Positions 43,796-56,479 of a stretch of 64,000 bases of DNA are shown piece by piece. This DNA is from Gordionus sp. m RMFG-2023 (lineage: Eukaryota > Nematomorpha > Gordioida > Chordodea > Parachordodidae): positions 32,961,561-33,025,560 of the forward strand of contig NC_088775.1 of the NCBI RefSeq assembly GCF_954871325.1, written 5' to 3'. Within the stretch, counting starts at the first letter, position 1, and every line of letters begins with the position of its first letter. Made by a program: the position numbers and the translations under genes. A model generated the notes under the pieces. It was given only the letters and a program-made list of their open reading frames with translations. It was not told the origin of the DNA and did no database searches.

Positions 43796-43905
43796 GTGTT
43801 TTAAATAAATTTATATTTAGTGATATTGACATTTATGACTGACATTTTAAGATTTATTATTTTTTTAATGATATTTACATTTATGACTGACCTGTAAATC
43901 AAGAT
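43795..43905. repeat. Left copy of an inverted ~75-bp tandem repeat
   Basis: Two copies of AGTGATATTGACATTTATGA / AATGATATTTACATTTATGA, each followed by CTGAC. The same unit occurs three times in reverse orientation at 55165-55350, about 11.4 kb away, so the pair could be the ends of a large element. Confidence 0.6.
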
Positions 43906-44159
43906 TTTCAATTATGAAGAGTGTGTTAAATCAATTTTTTTTTTATTTCAAAATTAATATAAATAATTTTAAAATGTTTTTTTACAAGGTGGATTTTATT
44001 TAATAAACTGATTAAATGTGTGTAAATAATACTTTTTATTTAATATCTTAATAAATTTAATCAATTTTAGATAAAGTATATGAAAACATAACCAATTGCT
44101 GGCCTACAAAGTAATTGTATATTATTAAAATATTGTTTGATAAACAAAACATTATCACT

Positions 44160-44720
44160 GACATAAAAACCTTAGTATTATACTAATACTCATATTTGCA
44201 AAATAAATTATTGCAATTTTTCTAATATTATATTTCAGCATTGATAACAAAATGATTGCCTAAATACACTGAAATATTGTTTATTTTCATTGAATACAAT
44301 AAATTTAATTTTTGGATATTTTAGCCTTATTTAATTTAAATCTTTGCTAATATAAAAAAATATTGCATTTTTTTTTATATAATAAATTTCAGTATTGCAA
44401 ACAAAATGATTGACTAAATATAATGAAATATTCTTTATTTTCATTGAATATATTATTTATTGAGTACAAAAAATAAAATTTTTGGATATGCGCTTGGGCC
44501 TAAAAAACTTTCATTTCAATTAAACTTATTTAAATCTTTGCTATAAAAAAATATTGCAAATTTTTTCTAATTATAAATTTCAGTATTGCAAAAATGATTG
44601 CCTAAATATACTGAAGTATTGTTTATTTTCATTGCATATATTTTTTATTTTCATTGAATACAATAAATTAAATTTTTGGATGTGGACTTGGGCCATTTAT
44701 TATATATATTTTTTTTAATT
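44160..44720. repeat. Three tandem copies of a ~180-bp AT-rich unit
   Basis: Each unit includes TTTCAG[TC]ATTG, AAATGATTG[CA]CTAAATA, TTTATTTTCATTGAATA and AATTTTTGGATAT, the last two ending in a CTTGGGCC word. A related single unit forms the core of the hAT at 34053-34465, so this array probably derives from that family. Confidence 0.7.
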
Positions 44721-44759
44721 ATTTCAACAGTTGATTTTGATACAAAAATTATCCTTCTT

Positions 44760-45192
44760 TTCCCCTATTAAATGGCGAAAGATGATCAAGTATATAAATT
44801 TTGTTTAGTATATTTCTATTCATTTAATAAAATTCAATGAGATACAGGATTATATCCCTTATCAGATATCCATCATCGATGTCTGCGAAAAATGGCTCAA
44901 GACGTAATCTGTGGGTACAAGCCTCCAAATATTAAATTCACATGGTAATTTGTTTCACCATTCTCATAATCGTGAAGTCATTCTAGACTGTGACAGAAGA
45001 ATTAAACTTCTTAAAATAGTTTACAGTGAATGTGATACTAATGTCAGTATTTTCTCTTGCTGCTCATTTTGGTATCAACAAGACTCAGCAAATTGGCTGA
45101 TAGGAAAATATATTTGCATAATCATAATATATGATGAATAATATATTTTTATATATAATACACAATGGTAAATTGTTTTACCATTTATTAAA
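44760..45192. other. Unassigned sequence before the LTR fossil
   Basis: Contains a 76-codon plus-strand frame (44911-45141), Cys/His-containing but without a family I recognise. No start context or splice signals support it as a gene. Confidence 0.35.
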
Positions 45193-45958
45193 TGTTATTT
45201 ATTAAATATTTTATAATAAAGAATAGAACATTCGAATTTATAAATATGATGTGATAATTTTGTAAATAATAAAACGATATATATTAAAATAGCTAATAAA
45301 GTAGTCGTCGTTTTATTAAAATCGCGACTAGTGGTGAAAATAATTCCTTAAATGGATATTCAGAAAATTTGGGCGAATAAAAGAAATAGGCGGATTTATC
45401 TACGATTAAATTTGATAAATTCGATGACGAATCTTCTATTTTTCTCAATGGGAAGTCAGTTTTCGGTTAAAAAACGTAAGCCCATCTGAATGTCAATATA
45501 AAGATATATTTTTAACATTTGGCAATAAGAATATTAAGTTGGTTGACCGTTCTTGTTATCCTGATTCGATTGAAACTCTATCTTTTAAGGAAATTAAATC
45601 AATACGTTTTAATCAACAACTTTTGCTTCTAGATTTGATTTCGTTAGACTACGGAGAACAACTGAAACCATAACTGAATTTGTAGATAAAATTAGAACAA
45701 TTGGCAAGCGTTGACATTATCTAAATGATATTGACGAGCGTTTACGTGATCAGTTTATGGTTGGCATGGAAATGCCGGGATTGGAAAGAGATCTTAGAGC
45801 TCTATATCCCGACGGTCTTGATAGAAATAGTATTGACTTTACAATTTATTCTTGATCTGGTATTAGCTTCTGAGAGAGCAGATAAAGAAATGGCAAATAA
45901 AAATATGCTTGTTGTTAATAAGATAAATGATAATAACAAAAGAAATGATAATAATAAT

Positions 45959-47692
45959 GAGGGCTGTGCCGATCCACATATTTTCCACCGATCCGATCCG
46001 ATATTAGTTCAAAACCGATCCGATTATTATATTGATTTTTCACCACCTCCCTTTGAACCAAATGTAATTAAGGAATCAATATTTTTATGCAAAATATCGA
46101 ATTAAGCATTTATTTTAAATTTTTTTTACTACAATAATTTTAAAAAAGTTTACGTATATTGGTAGTATTAAATGAATTTTTCATTATTCTTCCCCGTGAA
46201 ATTAGAATTCCGCAGATAACGCATTTTACAAAATTATTTTTGTCTTTTGTAAAATATTTCCATAATACAGATTAGATGTCTGCATTGGGCGGGGTTTCGA
46301 GCGGGCGGGTGGGCGGGTTTAAAATTTTTCGAAAATGGGCAGGCGGGCGGGCGTGTTAAAAAATTTGAAACTATGGGCGGGCTGGGTGGGCGGGTTAAGA
46401 AATTTAAACAATGGGCGGGCGGGTTAAGGAAATTTAAAATTTTTGTTCAAAAACAAACTAAAAAAAATAATTGTTTAAATGATCTATCTTTTTTTATTGT
46501 ACCAATCGTTTTTTTTTAAGTGAAGAACATTTACCTAACTATTTTTTTCTTAAAATAAATAAACATTTTTGTCTATTAAAAATTTCCTTTTATGGGAATG
46601 TAATAAAACTTTTCTCTTAAAATTTCCTTTTTTGGGTCTGCAATCTGCATTTGGTTTCACTTTTATTTAAAGATCTCACTTGAGGAAGAGGATATACTTC
46701 AAACGGATATCCTACTTTGGTGGAAACGACAAAAAAGAGATTTGACAAAGCTATTAAGATTAGCAAGAAAAATATTGGCAATTCCTGCAACTAGTGCTTC
46801 TTCCGGTGGATTTAGCATTGCTGAAAGATTTTTAGAACAAAGAAGAACGTGTTTGAATCCAGAAAATGTCGATTCATTATTATTTTTGCATTATAATTAC
46901 ATATAATATTAATTTTACATTTATTTTTTTTTCATAAATATTCAATTTGATCAAATATATTGTCCATAATTTACATTGATTATTTTTATACTTATATTAA
47001 TTTCCTAAATTATAAACTTTTTGTTGAGGTGTAATGCTGAAATATTTATATTAGATGCTTAAAAAAATGAAAGAATGACCATAATTAAATTTTATAAGCG
47101 GGCTTGGGTTAAAAAATTTTTATAAATAATGGGCGGGCGGGTAAAAAATTTTAGACTAATGGGCGGGCAGGCGGGCGGGTAAGGAATTTTAGACAAATAG
47201 GCGGGGCAGGCGGGTATATATTTTTTTGAAAACTATGGCCGGGCTGGGCGGGCGGGTTAAAATTTTTTTAAACCATTGGATGGGCGGGCTTTTGGAACCC
47301 ACCCAATGCAGACCTCTAATTCAGATACCATATTTAAAAAAATCTATTATTTAAAGTATAAATAATAAAATTGGCATTATTTAAAAAAAGTTTTTAAAAA
47401 AATAAAACTTTTGGTGTTCCTTTCTATTTTTATAAAAAACTTTTAAAATACTATAAATCTATTTTTAAAAAGAAATAAAATTTAGAGGGTGTTGTGCATT
47501 TGCATTGCATTGTTTAAAAAAAATTATTTAGAAAATATTATAATAATGTAAAATAAATATACATAAGATAAAAAAAAAGAAAAGTAAAAAGATCGGATCA
47601 GTTTTTACAGGTATCGGACCGATCCGATATTTCTGGAAAACGCTAAATATCGATGTCGACCCGATTCGATATTTAATATCGACACAGCCCTA
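45959..47692. mobile_element. Non-autonomous hAT (CAGGGCTGTGCCGAT family) nested in the Gypsy fossil
   Basis: Ends GAGGGCTGTGCCGAT (first base decayed from C) and the inverse of TAGGGCTGTGTCGAT; perfect 8-bp duplication ATAATAAT (45951-45958, 47693-47700). Subterminal CCGATCCGATCCGAT words. No gene. It contains another hAT at 46273-47318. Its relative at 62.8-63.8 kb lacks that inner insertion. Confidence 0.88.
46273..47318. mobile_element. Inner hAT with GGGCGGGCGGG ends
   Basis: Ends TAGATGTCTGCATTGGGCGG and the inverse of TAGAGGTCTGCATTGGGTGG; duplication ATACAGAT (46265-46272) versus ATTCAGAT (47319-47326). Long runs of GGGCGGGCGGGT words flank an AT-rich core. A transposase scrap near 46770-46905 reads RKILAIPATSASSGGFSIAE then RFLEQRRTCLNPENVDSLLF, the hAT dimerisation domain. 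This is a third-level insertion: hAT in hAT in Gypsy. Confidence 0.9.
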
Positions 47693-50223
47693 ATAATAAT
47701 AATTATAAACATCCAATTAAAACGACTGCGTTTGATAAAGACTATAATAGTCAAATAATACATTTGATAAAGAAAATAATAAACTTAAATGTTATAAATG
47801 TGGGTTTATTCATGAAAAGTGAGATTCCAGCTCCAAATGCGGCATGTAATAAATGCAAAAAAATTGGTCATTTTTCAGTTTGTTATCAAAGAATTTAAAA
47901 TATACAAGAGTGTCATCAAGTGATTCTATTCATAATATATGGAAGATTCAACAAATCGAGAGAATCGAGCAAAATTAACTGCAGAGATAAATGGATTATG
48001 TTGAATTTGATTTTGACACTGGTGCACAAGCGTCATTGATAGAGATGATATATGGACAAGTATGGGACGACCAAAAATTAGGCCAACCAGTCCATTGACT
48101 GCATATGGTGATCATCCGTTAGACGTTAAGGGCGAGACCCAAGTCAATGTTAGGATTGGATCAGACAAGGACCCTACCAGTAGTAATAATGAATACAACT
48201 GGGGTGCCTTTTTTCAGATTACAATGGATTATTCAATTTAGGAAAGCCTTGTCAGGTTATGAAAACAAGTAAGCAATTTGGTCAACTCAACACTATTGAA
48301 AAAGAAAAATTTTACATAACACTAGATTCTAGAATTCGAGATTTGATAAATAAACATCAAGAAATTTTTGATAAGATGGGATATATACGTGATTTTGCAG
48401 TGCGAATACATTTAAAGGATACCGCTGTACCAAGATCGTTTCTAGCCTGTAGGGTATTTCCACTTAGCAAAGCAATTGAAATGGAATTAGACCGATTAGT
48501 GGCTGCGGGATATCGAAAAGATTGATTCGACTATAACTATGGTACGGTGGTCGTCAACAGTAAATGTACGCAAGAGTAATGGCGATATTCGAATTTGCGC
48601 TGATTTCAAAGTTACACTCAAGTGTTTATTGTATGACCATCATGTTATTCCTACCTTTGACGATTTGTTATAGAAAATCCAAGGTGGTGATAAATTTACC
48701 GTGATAGATCTGAAAGATGCGTATTTACAGATGGAAGTAGAATCGGAATCTCAGGAATTCTTAACGATAGTCGCTCATAAGAGATATTTCCGTTACCGAC
48801 GATTGTCTTTTGGATTGGCAAGTGCACCTACTATATTCCAGAGATATATAGATGAGTTGCTAAAAGATTGCCAAATGACTTATGTCTAATTAGATGACGT
48901 AAATATTTCTGGTTGAAACGATGAGGAGCACATAAATAATTTGCGAATAGTGTTAGAGATTACAGACGGCAGGTCTTAAGGTGAAATTGACGAAAGAGAG
49001 ATTTTAACAAAAATTTATATCATTTTAAGGGTGATAATTGATAAATTCGATATACATCCTAATCCAGAAAAAGTGAAGGCTACAACTTATATCTTTTCTA
49101 GGACTCGTGAATTATCTGAACGTTTTATTCGTAATACCTTATAAAGCGGCGCTATTACATAGATTAACAAGCGTAAAAGTACCTTGGCGGTGGACGAAAG
49201 ATGAACAAAATTCCTTCGATGAGGTTAAAAAATTATTGTCTTCCGAGGAAACGTTATTTCTTTATAACGCGCAGTTGCCCATAATTTTGGAATGCGACGC
49301 ATCTGATTCAGGATTAGGAAATGCATTGTTACATCAATTAGTAGACGGAAGGATAAAACCTATTTCGTTCGCGTCACGTACTTTATTAGAATCAGAGAAA
49401 CACTACGCTCCGATTGATAAAGAAGCTCGAGCACTTTTATTGGTAGAAAAATTTCATTCATTTATTTATGGTATAAATTTTTACTTCGAACTGATCATAA
49501 ACCATTAGAGCGATTATTTGGGGAGAAACGCGATTTATCTACTAATAATCGTTTGACACGATGGGCCTGCAAGATGGCTTCTTAAGATTTTACAATAGAA
49601 TATAGACCTGGTATCAAGTCTTCCGATATTAGACATAGAAGAGAATCAAGATTCTAAACATGCTTTGGATATTCGAAGTATTAATTTGGATGATATGCAA
49701 TTGTCAGAAAATTAACGAAAAGAGTCGAAGTAAGATGTAATATTTAAAAAAAATAGCAATGCACATTCAGCAAAGTTGGTGAAACTTTGATCGTCAAAGG
49801 TAAAGAAATTGTTAATTTCTAAAATCGACGGGAAGAGCTATCTGTCGATCGTGATATTATAGAATGAAATGGGAGATTGGTTATTCCTAATAAATTAAGA
49901 AATGTAGTGTTAGGAATGATTCACCGGGGATATCCTGAGGAAAATGTAATAAAATCTATTACCACATCACGTTGTTCATCAAGAAACCGTAAACCAACAA
50001 AGAAGTTTATTGAGGAAATCTAACTTTAAAATGTTTGAAGGAAATGTAATAAATCATATAAAATATTATTTATAGATATTATATTAAAAATAGAATGAAA
50101 CATTTGAATTAAAAATTAATAAATTTGATGTGATTATTTTGATATTAAAATAACTAATAAGTAGTCGTAGTCGTTTTATTATAACATTCACCAGTTTCAG
50201 AACAAAATTTTATATTCCTTAAT

Positions 50224-50920
50224 TTGTTAAATTTTTTATATTTTTTTTTATTTTATTTGTATCTAATTTTTGTTTATGTATTTATATTTTTCTATTTAGC
50301 CTTATTAATGGTCTGTCTATTATCGCTTATATGTATGTGGCACCTGTTTTTATTAGTTATGTTGGTTTCACATATTGAACCATTTAAATTTTATATTAGC
50401 TTATTATACCTGCGATTTTGAATTTTTTTACAAGAAATATAATATAGTTTCGATAATATTATTAAATACAACTAATAGTTTATATATAACATAATCTAAA
50501 ATAATATATCAACACCTATTTGTGTCAATACCTTTTTGTAAAATGAAAGATTATTATTTATTATGTACTCTATTAGAAATGGAATTAATTTAATAAATTT
50601 TAGTATGATTAAAAATAGAAATTAAGGTTAAGTGAAATTGCCATCTATCTGCTATATGAGTGAATGCATTAATTCACTAATTTAATTGTTATAAAATTTA
50701 TGAATGTTAATTCAGGGTTGGGTTGTCATGATATAATAAAGTAATGTTGCTTACCACTATTTATGATTGCAGCTGAAAATATTATAATATAGGATAAGGT
50801 AAACCCTAAATTAACTAATAAATTAAATTATGCTATATATCAATTGTTATTTGAGATTGAACACCGCTTATATTAATTTTATTTATTATCTTTTTCATAT
50901 TATAAGTTCTAATTGTTAGA
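50224..50920. other. Unassigned AT-rich spacer
   Basis: A 65-codon frame at 50224-50421 is almost all Phe, Leu and Tyr and reflects T-rich DNA, not a credible gene. Nothing else recognised. Confidence 0.4.
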
Positions 50921-50929
50921 TTTGCCTGA

Positions 50930-51335
50930 AAGTGAGGATGGATATAAATACATTGCTGTCGCAGTTGATTACTTCAGCAAGTATATTGTAGCCATGTCCT
51001 TAAAAGATAAAATAGAGACATCAGTATCGTGTTTCCAAAGTATGATAAATTTGATAATATAATATTAATATTATATTTTAGATTCAAATTAATGATCAAG
51101 GAAGTGACTTTGTGAATGAACAATAATTATCACAAACTGTGCTCATCACCCTCAAGCAAATGGCATGTTTGAAAGAATGAATAGGAACATCAGAAATGTA
51201 CTTCTATATGATCAATTAGTTTGTAAAGATGCCTTGTCTAGCACTAGCATACTATAACACGCCTCATCATGAATCATCGAAATTTACACTTAATGGGTGG
51301 ATGTATCGCAGAAAAGTGAAAAATAAGTTTATGGG
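50930..51335 (+). mobile_element. Integrase-bearing element fragment
   Basis: Retroviral-type integrase pieces: GYKYIAVAVDYFSKYIVAMS (first Asp), IQINDQGSDFVNEQ (second Asp) and AHHPQANGMFERMNRNIRN (Glu). The family could be Ty3/Gypsy or a Ginger-like DNA element; the fragment is too short to decide. It is broken, and a LINE abuts it on the right. Confidence 0.6.
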
Positions 51336-51339
51336 GTAT

Positions 51340-53985
51340 GATTTATTTTTTTCTCTTTTAGCTTTCACCTTTTATGGTGGTAAGCTCCTTCAATATCTTT
51401 CCACTTTTTGTTATTCATACTATCTCGTTTATCTAATTTATACTTCTTCATATTGGATCTAACTTTATGGCCCCATTGAAGTTTTGGCCTTCCTCTACGT
51501 TTACCCATCACTTCCAAACTCTCAACCTTATTTCCTATGTATTTAGCTCATAGGCCTTCTCATTGTATGCCCATACCACCTAAGTCTGTTAGTCTTAATG
51601 GGTACTACTACTACCTTTAAATTTCCTAGTATTCTTGTACTTCGCAACTTATCCTTTCTTGTTACCCCAGCAATCATCCTCAGCATTCTCATCTCCATAA
51701 TTTGTAGACTTCTCTCGTCTGATTCTTTGGTTGGCCATGTTTCCGAACTATATAGTATAGTTGGTTGTACTATAGAACTGTTAATTTTTCTCTTCAATTT
51801 GTGTGGGATTCTTTTGTCAAAGAGCACTACAGATAAAGATCTCCCACTTACCACCCTTGATTAATTTTACTCTTTATCCCTTTCTCTATTGTGCTGTTTG
51901 TTTGTATAGTGGAGCCCAAATATTTGCAGCTTGCAATTGCCGATATCTGCCATTCAATTATATCAATGCTCTCTATTTCATCTCCTCCTATCACCATATA
52001 CTCCGTCTTTTCTCTATTTACTTTAGGTCCGTGCTTTTCTAGGATTTATCCAGCTCACTAATCTTTCTTTCATTCCATCCTTGGATTCGGCAAGTATCAC
52101 AATATCTGCAAATATCATATTCCACGGGACTGTTTGTGGTATAGATTATGCTAATACATCTATAATTGTTATGAAGAGAAGTGGGCTGAGAGTAGACCCT
52201 TGATGAACTCCCTCAGCTATTGTGAAGCCTATTGAAATACCAGTTGTGCTACGGACCATTGTTGTTTGGCCCATATACATATCCTGTATTATTCTTATAT
52301 ATTTTTCGGGAACCTTTTTGTGGTGTAGCGCCCACCAGATAAGTTTTCTTGAGATTCTATCGAAGGCCTTTTCTAGATCGAGAAATACCATATATAGCTT
52401 TTTGTTCTTTTCCCTGTATTTTTCACTCATTTGCCTAATTGCGTGGATAGCATCAGTTGTTGATCTGTTGATCTTCCAGGCATAAAGTCAAACTGAGTCT
52501 CTATGTCTCTTAACCTTTTTTCTATTATTTTTTCGTAGAGTTAAAGACAGTGTGACATTAGTTTTATGCCCCTGTAATTTTGACAATTGTGTGCATCCCC
52601 TTTATTTTGGAAGATAGGAACTAGATAGCTCTTCCTCCATTTTTGAGGGATCTCTTCATTTCCCAGTATTTTATTGTAAAGATTTGTGAGGAGATGTATG
52701 CCATCACCTCCTAGTACTTTAAGGCTTTCTATTGGAATATCACCTGGACCCCTAGCTTTGTTGTTTTACATATGCTTGAGGCATGTGATTATTTCTTGTT
52801 CTGTTATTGGTTGTACAAGGTTTTGACATGGGGAGTATTCATCTAGATGTAGTATGTGGGGATTAAAGTTGAGAAGCTCCTGAAAATATTTTTTCCATCT
52901 ATTCATTATTTCTTTTTCCTTTACTATCAATTTCCCATCTTTATTTTTGATTATTTTCGGAGCTCCGTTTATATCCCTAGAATTCTTTTCTCGCTGTTTG
53001 GCTAATCTGTATATTTTATTTTGCCCTTCTTTGGTATGTAGTTCTTCATACATGTCATCGTATGCCATAGCTTTGGCCCTAGCCACAGCCTTTGTAGCTA
53101 TTCTCTTGGATTTTTTGTAATTTGTCTTGTCAACTGGGTTTTTGGATTTGTACCATATTTTATATAGGGCTTTTTTATCCTTCTAGTGGTTCGTATCTCT
53201 TCATTCCGCCACCATAGTTCTTTGTATGATTTGTTGCCTCCCCTTGTCAAGCCTAGTGTCGATTTGGCAGTGTATTTGGATGAAGGGTCTGTCCACATTT
53301 TTTCACTGACTTGTGAGGAATCTATTGTTTCAATGTTTGCAATGATTGCAAAGACATCTGTCATTGTTTTTAATTTACCGCATTTGATGCATGGTTCAAG
53401 TTTTATCATATTTTGAGCGGATTTATTTGAGATGTGTAAATCCATGACTAGTAGCTTGTGTTGTGCGGCAATATCTTCTCCTGGGATGACTTTGCAGTCT
53501 ATTACATCTTTTAATCTTCTGCGAGAGATAAGCATGTAATCTATCTGGGTTTGCCTTCTGTAGCTATCTCTTGCTTTTCCCACATGCGCATTTAAGTCAC
53601 CACCTATTATGACTAGGTCATCCTTAGGGATTTCCATTATAGCTTCCTCAAGGATAGCTCTAAAATCATCTTTCTCTTCTTCCTTGCAACCCGTTTGAGG
53701 AGCATATACTGAAAGGATGTGTAGTATTGATTGACCAATGCAGTTTTATCTTCATTAGTCTATCAGAGATCCTGTTGACTTCTACTATTGAGATTAGATC
53801 TTGACTGAGGATGATGCCGACACCGTTCCTATTGCTAACAATTCCATTATACAATTTATACCCATCTCCAATCATTAAAGTCCTGGCCTTTCCAATTCGT
53901 CTCTTGAATGAAAAGGGAATTCGATGCATTCCTTTAAATGATTGAATTTGTAATTGATTTATATTGTGCAATATTTTATTTACAA
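51340..53985 (-). mobile_element. RTE-like LINE, 5' end at right, decayed
   Basis: Minus strand. From the right: apurinic endonuclease (NRNGVGIILSQDLISIVEV, about 53800; DDLVIIGGDLNAHVGKARDS, about 53600; QIDYMLISRRRLKDV), then reverse transcriptase (MVFLDLEKAFDRISRKLIWW motif A, about 52380; GVHQGSTLSPLLF motif B, about 52180; FADIVILAES in place of the FADD box motif C, about 52100), then a C-terminal tail with RLRWYGHTMRRP and ESLEVMGKRRGRPKLQWG, ending near 51370. One long ORF is split by several frameshifts and stops. The second catalytic Asp of FADD reads Ile here. The 3' side is A-rich in element sense. Endonuclease plus RT in a single ORF with this tail fits the RTE group. Confidence 0.85.
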
Positions 53986-54909
53986 AGAATAAATAAATAA
54001 TAAATGGTTTTTTTTATTTTGGTGTTTCGAATTGATCATAAAAAATTCTAAACAAATAAGAATTATCTGAAAACCCTAAATTCGAGTTTTCGCTCATGTT
54101 TATTTAAGAAATCATTCAAATTTCTTATCCTGATTTCCATTCTTTGGATAACTAAAAGTAAAATTAAAATATTGGAATAATTCTTTAAATTTAAAAAAGG
54201 TATTGTAAAAATCTTAGAAAATTTTTTTTATATAATATCTTTTAAAATTCTTATTTTTCCACTTAAACTTATGTCCAAAACATAAAAAAACTATATTCGA
54301 TTCATAACTTTGACGTTAGTCTTCATTAAAGTTTAAGAACTTTATATAAAAAAAATTTTGAATACTCATTTTTCCACTTAAACTTAAAAAACTATTTGAT
54401 TCATAACTTTGATGTTAGTCTTCATTAAAGTTTAAAAACTTTTAAAAATTTTAATTATCAAAATGTTTTTTACAATAATTATGGAAAGTTATTTAACTAT
54501 ATAAGAATGTTTTTTCACATTATGAAAATGTGTTACAACAAATCATATTATTACTGTATTTATATTGCATATTTTATAAATTTATTTTTCTAATCTTTAT
54601 ATTTACAAATAAATTTTATATAAAAATTAAATAAAATATTACATACAAGATAAACATTATTTTTTATAAATATAAAATGATATAAACGTATTGTCCATTT
54701 TTTTTCTTTTTGGTAAAATATAATTAATGTGCTTATAAATTGTTTAAAAAATGTTAATAACATGTTATTTCTAACCTTAAGTTGTTACATGATAATAAAT
54801 AAAGCAAGTAGTTATCTTACCTATATTTTAAAACTGTTTTATCTCACATTTCTATATTAGGCTTTGACATTTTTATAATACAAAAATTTGTGAAGAGAAT
54901 AAAAGAATT
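53986..54909. other. AT-rich spacer, nothing recognised
   Basis: A direct repeat with TTCATAACTTTGA[CT]GTTAGT and CTTCATTAAAGTTTAA occurs twice (about 54300 and 54390). No coding or terminal-repeat signal. Confidence 0.45.
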
Positions 54910-54911
54910 TA

Positions 54912-55133
54912 GGCCGCATTCATAGTGGGATCCGATCCGACACGATTTAACAGGATTGATTTATAAAATTTATTTATGAGATCAATTTTTTTTAGTAATA
55001 TTAATTTTATCTTTAATTCTATACATCATAATAACCTAAGAAATATTGGTTTTAATAAAGAAAAATTGATTCTCATAAACCGATTTAAATATCGATCAGT
55101 TAAATCGTGTCGGATCCCACTATGAATGCGGCC
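54912..55133. mobile_element. 222-bp MITE, TA-flanked
   Basis: Terminal repeats GGCCGCATTCATAGTGGGAT and its exact inverse, with inner arms ATCGATTT/AAATCGTGTCGG, flanked by TA on each side (54910-54911, 55134-55135). No coding capacity. TA duplication suggests Tc1/mariner mobilisation; GG..CC ends with TTA/TAA flanks leave PIF/Harbinger possible. Confidence 0.85.
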
Positions 55134-55164
55134 TAACGTAAAATTGCCTTAAATATCAGTATAA

Positions 55165-55355
55165 CAATAGAAAATATAATATTTAATCTTTATATGTCAG
55201 TCATAAACGCCAATATCACTTAAAATATAAAATTTAATTCCTACAAGTCAGTTATAATGTTAATATCGCTGTCTGTCATAAATGATATCATTAAGAATAA
55301 TATTAAATCCTAGCAAGTCAGTCAAAAATATCAACATCACTAAATGTAAATTTAT
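55165..55355. repeat. Right copy of the inverted ~75-bp tandem repeat
   Basis: Three units ending GTCAGTCATAAACGCCAATA, GTCAGTTATAATGTTAATAT and GTCAGTCAAAAATATCAACA, the reverse of the units at 43795-43905. After them the outer flank reads AAATTTATTTAAT, also mirrored on the left as AAATAAATTTATATT. Confidence 0.6.
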
Positions 55356-55359
55356 TTAA

Positions 55360-56479
55360 TTAAAAAGTTACACCGGCCCACAAAAATTTTCATCGCTTTT
55401 TATGCTCGGCCCGTAAAATTAATTTTTCATTTTTCCTACTTTTAAATATTTATTTCAAATTCATCATAGCGATGTAAATCGTTTCATCGCATTGCTCAGT
55501 TATCGTACATTTTAAATTACGCAGCGATGAATCACCTTGTATTCAAAGTTAGATCGAATTCGCGGCGCAAAGTTAAGCGAATCGCGCTAACTATAAACGA
55601 CGCCTTAGATCTGGCCCGAAAATCTTTTTGCTCTCAGGCCGGCAAGACTCATGGGATAGAGTCTGGTTAATTTTTTATACTACCCTTTATATATTTTAAA
55701 AATTAAGTTAATCCAAAATATTTTTAGTAATTACCTTTGATTTTATAAGAACGGATTTGTTATTCCCCAAAACTTTGCGAAGTCAACAATGAGATGCTAA
55801 GGTGTTAACAATTATTTATTTGAAATTTCGAATCGTTTAAAGCGAAAGCTTGTTTCGATAGAATCAGGTATTTCTATTTATTTATTAAAAATGTATCCGT
55901 GTTTGTTTGATTTTTTGCAAGATTTGAGATTTCTAAGAGAAGAATAATATTTTTAAAAAATTAATATACATTTTATAAGGTATACAAATAAATGTAAATT
56001 TGATAAATAATGAAAATTGGTCAAGAAGATGGGCGATATAGAAAAATTTTCGGATTTTTTAAAATAAAAAATGAAAAGTAGTGAAAGGCGAATTTTAAGA
56101 ATATAGCCCAACAATTTTTTTTGCAACCAAAAAAAATCCCCTCCTCCCCTCAATCGATAATATATGGATGAATAATAAATAAATAGAAGGGTTAGTTTTT
56201 AAAAATAAATATATATCCCTCTGTCTTTATGTTAGACAAGATTAAACATTATCGCGTATGTTATCCCCCCCCCTATCCCCATATTAATAAATAAATCAAT
56301 ACAAAATCCGTACTATAATATTGATTATAATATTTAAAAAATTCTTCAACTTTTTTATTTCTTTTCTTCTATCAATTTTATTTTGAAAAATTTTATAACT
56401 TATCGATCGATATAATATCAAAAAGGAAAACGGCAAATCCTTCCCCCCTTTTCCTTATTTAATCAGTTGCAAAATCATA
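55360..56479. other. Spacer with GC-richer patch, no gene
   Basis: 55370-55640 is less AT-rich and contains CGCGGCGCAAAGTTAAGCGA and CTATAAACGACGCCTTAG, possibly an old miniature element, but matching ends were not found. The rest is AT-rich; a run of 9 C lies at 56265-56273. Confidence 0.4.

Larger units (their letters stand above)
45193..50187 (+). mobile_element. Ty3/Gypsy retroelement fossil, with nested hATs
   Basis: Two LTR copies of about 130-140 bp (45193-~45320 and ~50045-50187) share ATATGATGTGATAATTTTG-like and AGTAGTCGT...CGTTTTATT sequence. A putative primer site follows the left LTR. Parts in order on the plus strand: gag region (about 45400-45950), zinc-knuckle-like Cys residues (about 47790), protease-like FDTGAQASLIE (about 48010), reverse transcriptase (48500-48900, with KFTVIDLKDAYLQME and FGLASAPTIFQRYID), RNase H (49180-49600, with ILECDASDSGLG and FASRTLLESEKHYAP) and a short start of integrase (about 49870). 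It is broken in many places and shortened at the integrase. The clear divergence of the two LTRs suggests an old insertion. Part of gag resembles the fossil at 20.6-22.7 kb. Confidence 0.9.

Noticed and set aside
44911-45141. 76-codon plus-strand frame as a host gene
   Set aside because: No family resemblance, no splice or start context, and it lies between repeats and an LTR.
43795-55355. A Polinton/Maverick spanning the inverted repeats
   Set aside because: Only an integrase fragment is present; no protein-primed polymerase, packaging ATPase or capsid-type sequence was seen.
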